A stretch of DNA of 64,000 nt from Desulfoscipio geothermicus DSM 3669 (lineage in GTDB: Bacteria; Bacillota; Desulfotomaculia; Desulfotomaculales; Desulfallaceae). The stretch covers positions 50,702-114,701 of the forward strand of contig NZ_FOYM01000011.1 of assembly GCF_900115975.1 (NCBI RefSeq), in the 5' to 3' direction. The notes beneath the pieces were generated by a model. The model saw nothing but the letters and a program-made list of their open reading frames with translations, had not been told where the DNA came from and made no database searches. Within the stretch, counting starts at the first letter, position 1. The number at the start of each line of letters is the position of its first letter. A program made the position numbers and the translations under genes. Shown here piece by piece: positions 56,228 through 64,000 of this stretch.

Positions 56228-57823
56228 ATGGCGGATCCGCTTTTCATTAATGATTTAATTAATCAAGTATTAGGGGGACAGATTCGCATTCCCTCCTTTC
56301 AGCGCGGCTTCGTATGGGACGCCGATCGCGTTGCCCATCTGATGGACAGCATCTACAAGGGATACCCTTTTGGCTCTCTTCTTTTTTGGCGGACCCGTAC
56401 TCCCCTGCAAACCGAACGAAATCTTGGACCGTTTGTATTGCCTGAGAATGACCCAGAGTACCCAATCGATTACATCCTAGACGGGCAACAGAGGGCCACT
56501 TCTATTTTCGGCGTTTTTCAAACTACCCTTTCTGCAACTGCCGGGGAGGACGATAGTTGGTCGAAGATTTATTTCGACCTCTACGGTGACTGCTCCGCAC
56601 AGGATTCACAGTTCCTTTTTGTTCCAGATGACGAAGTTGACCAAGAACGGCATTTTCCGCTAAAAATTCTCTTCGACCCCCCCTCGTATAGACGATTTCT
56701 CAAAACAATGGATGAATCGATCGCCGATCAAGTAGACGAACTTTACCGACGTTTCACAACGGCAAAGATTCCAGTGCAAACATTCACTACCGACGACCGC
56801 GCTGCAGTAGCGATCGTATTTGAGCGAATTAACCGCCTTGGCGTCGAGCTCGACACTCTTCAATTGCTGTCAGCTTGGTCTTGGAGTGACGACTTCGATC
56901 TGCAAGAACAATTCTCCGACCTCGCTGACGAACTTTCTCCTTACGGATTCAACGATGTTGGCGAGGATAGTGATCTCATGCTTCGCTGCTGTGCGGCAAT
57001 CATCGCCAATGATGCATCACCCAATACTATTATTGATCTCAAAGGAACTGACGTCAGGGATCGTTTTCAGGAGGTGAAGACGGGAATACGCGGGGCGGTC
57101 GACTTCCTTCGCACCAACTTCAATGTACACTCGACGAAGGTACTACCCTATATGACAATCATAATCCCCCTCTCCGTTTTCTTCGCCACGGAAAGCGACC
57201 AGAACACACACCCAAATGCAAATCAGCACCAGGTACTTGTTCGCTGGATATGGCGCACTTTCTTCACAAGGCGTTACAGCAAGAGGCTCGAACAACTTAA
57301 TCAGGACATACGCGAAATTTTAAAGCTCAAGAACGGGGCGGCCCACTCGTTGGGGATCTTCAATTGCGATATCGATGCATCTTTCTTCACGAGTAATGTA
57401 TTCAACGTCCGAAATGTTAATGCAAAAACCTTCATTCTCATGCTTGCCGCAGAACATCCCCTTGATTTCACCGGCGGTGGCCCAATCGCACTTGGCCCAG
57501 TATTGCGAGATTGCAATAAGAAGGAATTTCATCACATTTACCCGAAGGCGTTTCTCGAATCGATTGGCGTGGATCGTAACCGGATGAATACACTGGTCAA
57601 TTTCTGTTTCCTATCCAGGGCTGCTAATAACCGGATCAGTGGGAAACGACCGAGTGAGTATCGTAGTGACATGCCTGCAGCATACGCCCAAGTCGCGGAG
57701 ATCCTCACAAAAGCCCTTTGCCCACCCGACATCTTTCATGATGACTACGAGAGGTTTATACAAGAGCGCGCAGCAATCCTCGTTAACAAAGCAAAGATTC
57801 TGATGGGCAGTACGGACACCTAA
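56228..57823 (+). CDS. GmrSD-like (DUF262 + HNH) restriction enzyme
   Basis: A 531-residue defence nuclease. The N-terminal DUF262/ParB-like domain has RIPSFQRGFVWD, SIYKGYPFGSLLFW and the nucleotide-site motif ILDGQQRATS. The C-terminal part has a His-Me/HNH-like motif, KKEFHHIYPKAFL followed by NFCFLSRAANNRISGKRPSEY. This layout is that of GmrSD-type IV enzymes, which cut modified phage DNA, and of the related antiphage proteins. AAAGGAG with 7-nt spacing fixes the ATG at 56228. Its position after the type I genes supports a defence role. The modification it recognises cannot be predicted. Confidence 0.85.
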   Translation: MADPLFINDLINQVLGGQIRIPSFQRGFVWDADRVAHLMDSIYKGYPFGSLLFWRTRTPLQTERNLGPFVLPENDPEYPIDYILDGQQRATSIFGVFQTTLSATAGEDDSWSKIYFDLYGDCSAQDSQFLFVPDDEVDQERHFPLKILFDPPSYRRFLKTMDESIADQVDELYRRFTTAKIPVQTFTTDDRAAVAIVFERINRLGVELDTLQLLSAWSWSDDFDLQEQFSDLADELSPYGFNDVGEDSDLMLRCCAAIIANDASPNTIIDLKGTDVRDRFQEVKTGIRGAVDFLRTNFNVHSTKVLPYMTIIIPLSVFFATESDQNTHPNANQHQVLVRWIWRTFFTRRYSKRLEQLNQDIREILKLKNGAAHSLGIFNCDIDASFFTSNVFNVRNVNAKTFILMLAAEHPLDFTGGGPIALGPVLRDCNKKEFHHIYPKAFLESIGVDRNRMNTLVNFCFLSRAANNRISGKRPSEYRSDMPAAYAQVAEILTKALCPPDIFHDDYERFIQERAAILVNKAKILMGSTDT

Positions 57824-57887
57824 GATGTAGGCAACGCTTAACAGCGCGCCTTATCCTGTTCGTTAGCCGCAATAATGAGGTGATGTT

Positions 57888-58256
57888 ATGCCATTTACTC
57901 AGCTTTATCGCCAAGTAAAGGATTCCGTTGTTCAAGTCATCGCCCCGAACGGACAAACCCCAGTAAGTTTCGGGACAGGCTCAGTGATTGACGACGGATT
58001 GAAAGTGCTTACCTGCGCCCACTGTATTGTACCCAACACTACGACGGCTATTGTTGATCCAAGGCATCCGAACCAGGCTATTTCTGAGTCAGTTTTGTTT
58101 TCCGATGTTAACCTGGACATAGCGATCCTCGAATTCCAACAGGCTGTTGGCACATCCGTTGCTTTTACCAACAGCAACAACTGTACTGTCGGAAACGGCG
58201 CGGCTGTGATTGGCTATCTTCACCAAGACCTTGCTGGTACATGGTGCGCAACATGA
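57888..58256 (+). pseudogene. Trypsin-like serine protease, truncated
   Basis: Encodes the N-terminal part of a trypsin-2-type peptidase: SFGTGSVIDDGLKVLTCAHC contains the catalytic His (AHC), and DVNLDIAILEFQ the catalytic Asp. The catalytic serine region (GxSGxP) is missing, since the frame ends after GYLHQDLAGTWCAT where IS-related sequence begins. Serine protease modules of this kind accompany defence genes. AGGTGATGTT precedes the ATG. It is very probably inactive. Confidence 0.75.
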
Positions 58257-58402
58257 TGATCAAGCCGAGAAAGCACTGACCGGAGCACTGAAAACTCCGA
58301 AAAACTTACGTGCTTTAAGGAAGTGATGGCGCGGTATATTGGCTATGGCACGGTAAATATTGAACGTGTGCTGGCCTGTACCGAACAGCGGGGTAAGGTA
58401 TA
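58257..58402 (+). other. 3' remnant of an unknown coding region before IS3
   Basis: A short frame ending RYIGYGTVNIERVLACTEQR-GKV-stop (58325-58403); its stop codon overlaps the orfA ATG as TAATG. It looks like the end of a mobile-element or protease-related gene, but I cannot identify it. Confidence 0.3.
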
Positions 58403-58720
58403 ATGGACCCAAGATATTTAGATACAAAAACAGGGGGTCTTAAGACGCAAATGTCTGTTCGCAAAAAATATCCTGCGGGTTTCAAGACTAAAATTGTACT
58501 GGAAATTCTCAAGGAAGAAAAATCACTATCACAGATTTCTTCTGAGTATGGGATACATACCACCCAGCTAAACCGGTGGAAAAAGCAAGCTCTTGAAGGT
58601 CTGCCGCAGCTTTTTACTGATGAACGCAAGAGCCTGGATACCATAAGGACCGGTTATGAAAAACAAATACAGGACCTCTATGCGGAAGTTGGTCGGCTTA
58701 CCACACAGCTCAACTGGTAG
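58403..58720 (+). CDS. IS3-family transposase OrfA
   Basis: A 105-residue helix-turn-helix protein: KYPAGFKTKIVLEILKEEKS, then ISSEYGIHTTQLNRWKKQAL, then a leucine-zipper region. This is the IS3 OrfA pattern. The first 16 residues may come from the terminal repeat, with the natural start at the internal ATG at 58451. OrfB follows in the -1 frame across an A-rich stretch (58721-58730), where frameshifting normally makes the fused transposase. Confidence 0.85.
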   Translation: MDPRYLDTKTGGLKTQMSVRKKYPAGFKTKIVLEILKEEKSLSQISSEYGIHTTQLNRWKKQALEGLPQLFTDERKSLDTIRTGYEKQIQDLYAEVGRLTTQLNW

Positions 58721-58758
58721 AAAAAAATCTGACCTCTAAATTTACTCGAAATGAGCGC

Positions 58759-59184
58759 ATGGTCCTTGTCGATTGGGATAACCCCGAAATAACGATAAAA
58801 AACCAGGCTGAGCTGCTAAGCCTTAATCGTTCCAGCCTTTACTACAAACCGGTAGAACCCTCACCAGAAGAAATTGCTATCAAACACCGTATCGATGAAA
58901 TCTATACGAAATATCCCTTTTATGGGTCACGCCGGATCACCGCTCAACTTCGCCGGGAGGGCTTTTGTATTAACCGGAAAGCGGTACAGCGGCATATGCG
59001 CGAGATGGGCATTGCCGGGATCTGCCCCGGGCCCAACCTGAGCAAGCGGAGGATGGAACACCAAGTATTCCCCTACCTTCTAAGGGGTATTACTCCAGGG
59101 TATCCTGATCACGATGAAAAAGATTATACCCGGGTATCAAAAAATTGGAGGAGCCCGGACTATTGCTGGTTACTTAAATATTGA
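58759..59184 (+). pseudogene. IS3-family transposase OrfB, truncated
   Basis: Encodes the N-terminal part of OrfB: WDNPEITIKNQAELLSLNRS, SLYYKP, YPFYGSRRITAQLRREGF and KAVQRHMREMGIAGICPGPN. After about residue 112 (LLRGITP) it departs from the family, and the whole DDE integrase catalytic core is missing. In-frame coding extends back to about 58720. The element is inactive. The break point near 59095 marks a deletion or later insertion. Confidence 0.82.
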
Positions 59185-59263
59185 GCTAAACCGTTCTAAT
59201 AGTTTTTTAATATTTATTGAGGATGTTAAAAAGGTTGTCGGTGTTATGGAAAAAGATAATTAA
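59114..59263 (+). other. 49-codon open frame after the IS3 break
   Basis: Reads MKKIIPGYQKIGGARTIAGY and ends VVGVMEKDN. No ribosome-binding site or recognised family. It may be the tail of a gene interrupted by the IS. The following bases to 59431 contain nothing I recognise. Confidence 0.25.
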
Positions 59264-59431
59264 TAACTCAACTTTCGCACCTTTAAAATAAGCCCAACCT
59301 TTAGTACGTAAGCGTTAAAAACTATTAATATCGGTTACGGTCCCGAACGAAGATGATTTTTTACATGAACGTCATTTCCGTTTTGGGCCTTACCAAGTCC
59401 GACAACGACGGATGATATAATTATGGCAACC

Positions 59432-60241
59432 TTAGCGTAGGATTATTAGATAATAACCAACCGCTAAAATGAAGCGATAGACTGCAAAAGGTGTAAGCTT
59501 AACCCGCTGCAGCAACTTTAAAAATCCCACGATGGCCAACACAGCAACCACGAAAGAAACCACAAAACCAATGAGCAACGTTACGACAAAATCCGGGGTA
59601 ATCAAGGACCACGATTTAAGTAAATCATATCCGGTGGCAGCAATCATCACCGGCACAGCGATGATAAATGAAAATTCAGCCGCTGTTTTATGGTTCAGTC
59701 CTGCTAACAAACCACCTGAAATGGTAGCACCGGAACGGGAAAATCCGGGCCAGAGGGATAGACACTGAGCCAACCCGATAACCAAACTCTGCCTGAAGTT
59801 TATTTTATCCAGGTCAGCCGCAACGGTTGGGATGGACATGCGTTCCGCCACAATCATTACAATACCACCAATAATCAAACCAATGAGGACAGTTTCCGCG
59901 GAGAACAAATATTTTTTGATGATATCGTGAACCAGGTAACCCAAAATCATTGCCGGCAAGATGGCAACGGCTATGTGCATCCAGTTGAGTTCATGTTGCT
60001 TCATTTTAAAGCCGCTCACGATGTTCTCAAAGGTGAAAAAGCGTCTGAATCTCTCCCGGTACAACATCACCACGGCCAAAATTGCTCCCAGTTGGATAAA
60101 GACTTCAAAAGTGGCAGCCCTTGCTCCGGTAAAATTCAGCAATTCCCCACTTAGAATCAAGTGACCGGTGGAGGAAACCGGGATAAATTCCGTCAGGCCT
60201 TCCACGATACCAAGAATAACAGGCACTAAATATTGTTCCAT
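59432..60241 (-). CDS. uppP: Undecaprenyl-diphosphatase
   Basis: Recycles the lipid carrier undecaprenyl diphosphate for cell-wall synthesis; it also gives bacitracin resistance. 269 residues, about eight membrane segments. Family motifs are GIVEGLTEFIPVSSTGHLIL at the N-terminus and PGFSRSGATISGGLLAGL near residue 165. The ATG at 60241 has AAGGA at 9 nt; the ATG two codons earlier is too close. Monocistronic, convergent with the defence-island side. Confidence 0.95.
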   Translation of the reverse strand: MEQYLVPVILGIVEGLTEFIPVSSTGHLILSGELLNFTGARAATFEVFIQLGAILAVVMLYRERFRRFFTFENIVSGFKMKQHELNWMHIAVAILPAMILGYLVHDIIKKYLFSAETVLIGLIIGGIVMIVAERMSIPTVAADLDKINFRQSLVIGLAQCLSLWPGFSRSGATISGGLLAGLNHKTAAEFSFIIAVPVMIAATGYDLLKSWSLITPDFVVTLLIGFVVSFVVAVLAIVGFLKLLQRVKLTPFAVYRFILAVGYYLIILR

Positions 60242-60269
60242 TGGCATATCCTTTCTTTCGTTCCGCTTT

Positions 60270-60998
60270 CTAATTATTTAGCAAGTCAAGTATAAGTATA
60301 ATACAGTTCTGCTGAAGCAAGCAAGATGTTAAGTTCGGCACCGGTCCTACGTGAAGGGGACAGGATTGTTTTTCTAAATATTTCAACAGCATCTCCATAA
60401 TCTCCTTTTTGATAGCCGTAAAGCGCGGGGACACCGTGACCCGGTGGTCCCGCGGACGAGGGATGTCCACCTCAATCCGGGTCCTAATGCGCCCAGGGCG
60501 GCGGGACATCACGTAAACATTGTCCGCCAGCAGCACCGCGTCTATGTCGTGGGTGATGAACAGCACGGTGGTGCGTTCCTTTTCCCATACCGCAAGCAGC
60601 AAATCCTGCATTACCGCCCGGGTCTGAGCATCCAGCGCCCCAAAGGGTTCGTCCATCAACAGCATCTGAGGCCCGTTGGCCAGCGCCCGGGCAATGGCCA
60701 CCCGCTGCTTCATCCCCCCGGAAAGCGCCTTGGGCAGGGCGTTTTCAAAGCCCGCCAGGCCCACCAGCTCAATATAGTGCCTGGACGTTTCCCGCCGGCT
60801 GGCGGGGTCCAAGCCCTTGATTTTCAGGCCGAACTCCACGTTCTTTTGCACCGTTAGCCAGGGAAACAGTGTATAGGTCTGGAACACCATCCCCCGGTCG
60901 GCCCTAATTGAATCATCCACAATATCAATATAGTCAATGAGTTCTCTATCAAAGCCAAGTGTGTTATAATATGGCATTGGAAATAAATTCAACTGCAT
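60270..60998 (-). pseudogene. ABC transporter ATPase (taurine/nitrate type), broken at both ends
   Basis: The core RGMVFQTYTLFPWLTVQKN, signature LSGGMKQRVAIARAL, Walker B LLMDEPFGALD and the switch histidine LFITHDID match SsuB/TauB/NrtD-type ATPases. The Walker A part is missing: the first 33 residues before DRGMVFQ are unrelated sequence. At the other end the frame runs past the natural C-terminus into a GGGGACAGGA repeat (about 60350-60366). No permease or binding protein is nearby. It should be non-functional. Confidence 0.8.
60350..60380 (+). repeat. GGGGACAGG-type repeat in the ABC pseudogene
   Basis: GAAGGGGACAGGATTGTTTTT, a partial relative of the GGGGACAGGC family, at the 3' end of the ABC pseudogene. 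Confidence 0.5.
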
Positions 60999-61529
60999 CT
61001 TCGCTTATAAAGCTTCTTTTGTCAATAAATTAACAGCAACTGCATAGCTCATGCAATTAATAAAAATAATGTAGAATTTAGTCGATTTAGAGGAAATTTA
61101 AGAATTACATGTAATTAAATTACTAACACCTACAGGATTAAAGTTTGATCATTATGAAACGAACGAACTATATCAAACATATGTTCGGAGAGAGGGAGAG
61201 TAATTTTTCAATTTTTGTTAAAAATTGAAAAATAGTTATAATATGATTTTGCGATTTCTTTTGACCGATCATCTGTTTCTTTTTCTTCGTTCCCCACCAT
61301 TGTTTTTTTTCCTTTCGGCCTGTCTTTTCTTGTTTTTCCCGAGGTGTAACATGAAATCAACGTTCACTCACGCTGCCGGTACGTTGATTAGACTCCAGGA
61401 GGCCCGTTTTTAAGTCGCTTCCCAACATTCCCAGCGTGTGACGTTTACGCATTGATGCTGGCCAAAGAGCTGGGTATGTTCGATAGCGAAGTGCGCGCAA
61501 CGGAGGATTCAGATGGTGCTGTTTAATCA
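60999..61529. other. Gap before the c-di-GMP riboswitch
   Basis: No confident gene. A promoter-like element (see 61215) and a CAATTTTT/AAAAATTG inverted repeat (61209-61227) are present. From 61392 to 61526 one frame reads ...FPACDVYALMLAKELGMF and on to a stop, suggesting a decayed coding tail. Confidence 0.4.
61215..61242 (+). promoter_or_regulatory. Possible promoter upstream of the c-di-GMP riboswitch
   Basis: TTGTTA (61215-61220), a 16-nt spacer and TATAAT (61237-61242). It lies about 290 nt before the riboswitch, so a closer unrecognised promoter is possible. Confidence 0.4.
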
Positions 61530-61618
61530 AAAAACCGGGCAAACCGTTCGAAAGATCGGGGCGCAAAGCTATGGGCCTAAGGCTTTTTAAGCTATGGCTG
61601 CCAGGCTGCTTAAATAAC
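61530..61618 (+). ncRNA. c-di-GMP-I (GEMM) riboswitch
   Basis: The GEMM-I core is present in order: CCGGGCAAACC (61535-61545), GGGGCGCAAAGCTATGGGCC with TAAGG (61558-61582), and AGCTATGGCTGCCAGGCTGC (61590-61609). The GCAAA...GGGCCTAA internal loop and the tetraloop-receptor-like parts match consensus. A terminator follows at 61638. It controls cheW and the chemoreceptor gene, linking motility or taxis to the second messenger. Confidence 0.92.
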
Positions 61619-61637
61619 GTATAGAGTTATTTTTAAG

Positions 61638-61664
61638 CGGCCATGGCTATTGTGGCCGTTTTTG
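61638..61664 (+). terminator. Terminator of the c-di-GMP riboswitch
   Basis: CGGCCA and TGGCCG around a 9-nt loop, followed by TTTTT. It is the likely expression platform. Confidence 0.8.
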
Positions 61665-61807
61665 TATTTCACATAACAGAAGGGAGGTAGAAGCTTGGAT
61701 ATATGCACTCCGCTTATTTGTGAGTAATTTACCGTTTCACCATTTACTGTAAAGCGAGAAACCTGTTGCGGTACAGCATCTTGCGATTTTAAGGGGGGAG
61801 GTATTAT

Positions 61808-62224
61808 TTGGTTATAAACGATCAATTGGTTGTTTTCGGGATAAGCAACCAACGATATGCACTGCCTATAAATAATGTATCAGAAATCATCCGGATGATG
61901 GAGATTACTAAGATCCCAAACACACAATATTACTATAAGGGAATAATAAACCTCAGAGGATCAATTGTTCCTGTTATGAGTCTGAATCTGCGTCTCGGTC
62001 TGGAGGAGAGTGAGTTGGGTGAAGATTCCCGCATCATAGTTACAGAGTTGGACGGGCGAAAACTGGGCTTAATAGTAGATAATGTTTATTCAGTAACCCG
62101 GTATTCCGAGGATAAAGTGGAAAAACCGGAATCAGTGAGTAATGAAAACCATTTTGTTGAGGGGATTGTTCACCACGAGGACGATATGATTTTACTTTTA
62201 AACCTGCACGAGATAATGGATTAA
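61808..62224 (+). CDS. cheW: Chemotaxis coupling protein CheW
   Basis: A 138-residue scaffold that links chemoreceptors to the CheA kinase. It has the CheW pattern: [23 protein letters not shown] (quoted in part), then [20 protein letters not shown] and a closing [20 protein letters not shown] (20 residues). It starts with TTG 6 nt after GGGGGGAGG. It is co-transcribed with the receptor 22 bp downstream, so it may serve that receptor specifically. Expression is probably set by the upstream c-di-GMP riboswitch. No cheA is in the window. Confidence 0.93.
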   Translation: MVINDQLVVFGISNQRYALPINNVSEIIRMMEITKIPNTQYYYKGIINLRGSIVPVMSLNLRLGLEESELGEDSRIIVTELDGRKLGLIVDNVYSVTRYSEDKVEKPESVSNENHFVEGIVHHEDDMILLLNLHEIMD

Positions 62225-62246
62225 TTTGCTAGGGGGAGGGGTCTTT

Positions 62247-64000
62247 TTGAATAGTCTAAGACTTAAATTAATGCTTATAATTGTAATTATTACGGTAGCG
62301 GCACTAGGGGCTGTTTCCTTTATAAATTATAACAAGGCATCAAATATCCTTGCGGAACAATTGTCAAATGCAGCGGCTAACAGTGCAGAGCATAATGCTA
62401 TGGTAGTCAACGAATGGCTGCAAGGTATAGTCAATGAGATCAATACTCTGGCTGAAGATGCGGACGTGCAAAGCGCGGAGCCTGAACGATGCCTGCCGAT
62501 TTTAAAGCGGGTATTGAAAAAGCACGACGACTATGAGTTTCTTTATATTGCTGACAGAAATGGTAACGGGGTAGGGACAAACGATACAACTTTCAATATT
62601 GCAGATAGGGAATACTTCAAAGAAGTAATGCAGGGTAAAACTGCTATTTCCGACCCCATAATAAGTAAAGCTACCGGTAATCAAGTTATTGCTGTAGTGG
62701 CCCCGACATATAAAGATGGTGCTACGTCACCAACCGGTTTGGTGGGTGTGACTGTAACGCTGGATTACCTGCAAGAACTCGTAAAGGGCATGCAATTAAG
62801 CGGCCACGGGTACGGGCTAATCCAAAGTTCGGACATGACTACCATCGCTCACCCAAATAAGGAATGGTTGGGCAATAAAAAGATCGTAAATGCTGCAGAC
62901 GAAAGATTAACTAAATTATTCCAGCGCATGAGCAAAGGAGAAAAGGGGTATGGAACCTATATCTATCAAGGCGTTGAGAAAATGCTGGCCTTTGCCCCGG
63001 TGGAATTGACCGGCTGGTCTGTGGGCCAAGCCGCCAACGTGGCAGATATTATGTCACCTCTGGGCGCCATCCGCACTGCCAGCCTTTCGGTAACCTTAAT
63101 TACTATGATTATCATGCTGGGCATCGCCTTACTTATTGCCAATTTTATATCTAAGCCTGTAATACATCTGAGCAAAATTGCTGAAGCTGTTGCAAGCGGA
63201 GATTTAACTCAAAAAGTAAATGTCGGCCGTAAGAGGAAGGATGAAATCGGTACTCTGGCAGTCGCATTTGAAAAAATGGTAGACAATTTAAAAACCATGA
63301 TAGGCGACATCCAGAAGAGTTCCGACCGGCTGGCCTCGCACGGGCAGGAGCTGGCATCCTCCAGTGAAGAGGTAAGCGCTACGGTTGAAGAAGTGGCCAG
63401 CACCACCAATGAAGTTGCGGCTACTTCGGCCCAGGGAGCGGAGAATGCACAAGCTGCGGCCCTGGAATCTGAACAGGTGCAGCGGGTGGCCGAGGAAGGC
63501 AACCGGGCCGTAAAGGAAACGGTAGAAAAAATAAACATTATTGCCTCAAGTACTGAAAACGTTGCCAAGGCCGTTCAAGAACTTGGTGAGCAATCCAACA
63601 AAATTGGAGAAATTATAAACACCATTACCAACATAGCGGACCAGACCAACCTTCTGGCTCTGAACGCCGCCATCGAGGCCGCCCGGGCCGGGGAACACGG
63701 CCGGGGGTTTGCAGTGGTGGCGGAGGAAGTGCGTAAACTTGCTGAACAGTCAGCCGGCGCGGCCAATGAAATTACCGGTCTGATCAAGGAAATTCAGGAT
63801 GGCGTCGGGGAAGCCATAAATGCAATGGAATATGGCAGCAGGGAAGTAAGTGAAGGAGTGCAGGTGGCCGGTAACGCCGGCGCTTCCTTGCAGCAGATCA
63901 TTAAAGCGGTGGAAAAGAACACGGCAATGATGCAGGATATCGCGACCGGTGTCAAGCAGGCCAACGAGGGTACACAGCAGCTTACCGCTGCCAGCGAACA
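62247..64000 (+). CDS. Methyl-accepting chemotaxis protein (runs off window)
   Basis: About 584 residues are visible. Membrane helix 1 covers residues 8-27 ([19 protein letters not shown]). The extracytoplasmic part to about residue 280 is a Cache-type sensor ([20 protein letters not shown], then [12 protein letters not shown] and [16 protein letters not shown] are typical). Helix 2 is near 282-303, HAMP follows, and the signalling tip [16 protein letters not shown] is intact. It starts with a TTG after GGGGGAGGGG. The final part of the methylation helix lies beyond 64000. Ligands of Cache receptors are often amino or organic acids; here unknown. Confidence 0.93.
   Translation, partial: MNSLRLKLMLIIVIITVAALGAVSFINYNKASNILAEQLSNAAANSAEHNAMVVNEWLQGIVNEINTLAEDADVQSAEPERCLPILKRVLKKHDDYEFLYIADRNGNGVGTNDTTFNIADREYFKEVMQGKTAISDPIISKATGNQVIAVVAPTYKDGATSPTGLVGVTVTLDYLQELVKGMQLSGHGYGLIQSSDMTTIAHPNKEWLGNKKIVNAADERLTKLFQRMSKGEKGYGTYIYQGVEKMLAFAPVELTGWSVGQAANVADIMSPLGAIRTASLSVTLITMIIMLGIALLIANFISKPVIHLSKIAEAVASGDLTQKVNVGRKRKDEIGTLAVAFEKMVDNLKTMIGDIQKSSDRLASHGQELASSSEEVSATVEEVASTTNEVAATSAQGAENAQAAALESEQVQRVAEEGNRAVKETVEKINIIASSTENVAKAVQELGEQSNKIGEIINTITNIADQTNLLALNAAIEAARAGEHGRGFAVVAEEVRKLAEQSAGAANEITGLIKEIQDGVGEAINAMEYGSREVSEGVQVAGNAGASLQQIIKAVEKNTAMMQDIATGVKQANEGTQQLTAASE

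Noticed and set aside
47391..59263. Prophage
   Set aside because: No integrase, structural, lysis or packaging genes; the content is restriction and defence genes plus IS fragments.
61225..61413. 62-codon plus-strand frame rich in Phe and Leu
   Set aside because: Composition follows from T-rich DNA; no ribosome-binding site; it starts on top of the -10 element.

Overview
The window looks like part of the chromosome of an anaerobic, spore-forming Gram-positive bacterium of the Desulfotomaculum/Pelotomaculum (Peptococcaceae-like) group. This is inferred from the Firmicute-type RNA leaders (T-box, ykkC-family and c-di-GMP-I riboswitches, glmS ribozyme), the cdaA-cdaR-glmM-glmS gene set, GerMN and DUF445 proteins, citramalate-based isoleucine synthesis and a tungsten-type aldehyde:ferredoxin oxidoreductase. 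No rRNA or complete tRNA gene is present, so the genus is a guess.

Layout. 1-7.5 kb: arginine genes argF(partial)-argG and argH, split by an AT-rich pair of DUF3231 paralogues and by glpX, then a DUF445 membrane protein. 7.5-22 kb: one long branched-chain amino acid operon (ilvE-ilvD-ilvB-ilvN-ilvC-ilvB2-leuA-leuC-leuD-leuB-cimA). It starts from a good sigma-A promoter and carries a T-box followed by a ykkC-family riboswitch, most likely the ppGpp class. 22-28.4 kb: a decayed YibE/F gene between inverted repeats, typA, an ABC exporter pair, and small envelope or metal-binding proteins. 28.7-47.1 kb: cdaA-cdaR and glmM-glmS, normally adjacent in Firmicutes, lie about 13 kb apart here. Between them are an AT-rich minus-strand island (ureohydrolase, NCS1 permease, cyclase-family hydrolase, ferredoxin, AOR, MoaD-like protein, preceded by a PAS/sigma-54 activator gene), a ParA-like ATPase and an SbcD/YhaN-type nuclease pair. 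glmS is preceded by a glmS ribozyme. 47.1-59.3 kb: a defence island with type I restriction genes, a broken rhuM, a four-helix-bundle gene between heptamer repeats, a DUF45 peptidase, a GmrSD-like (DUF262) enzyme, a truncated serine protease and a truncated IS3 element. 59.4-64 kb: uppP, an ABC ATPase pseudogene, and a c-di-GMP-I riboswitch ahead of cheW and a chemoreceptor that runs off the window.

How it works together. The ilv-leu-cimA operon can make valine, leucine and, through citramalate, isoleucine, so threonine deaminase is not needed. Its leader appears to combine tRNA charging with the stringent alarmone. The AT-rich island is the best candidate for an undescribed system. Its activator gene is followed by a terminator whose 3' arm and T-run also read as a -24/-12 promoter for the catabolic genes. 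Three TATTC-N6-GAATA-like sites lie about 85-180 bp upstream of the predicted start.

Repeats are a recurring theme: GGGGACAGGC and GGGGACGGACC hairpin elements, a 32-bp duplicated spacer inside two biosynthetic operons, and GGGTGAA heptamers around the restriction genes. Several supply protein ends or terminators to their neighbours.
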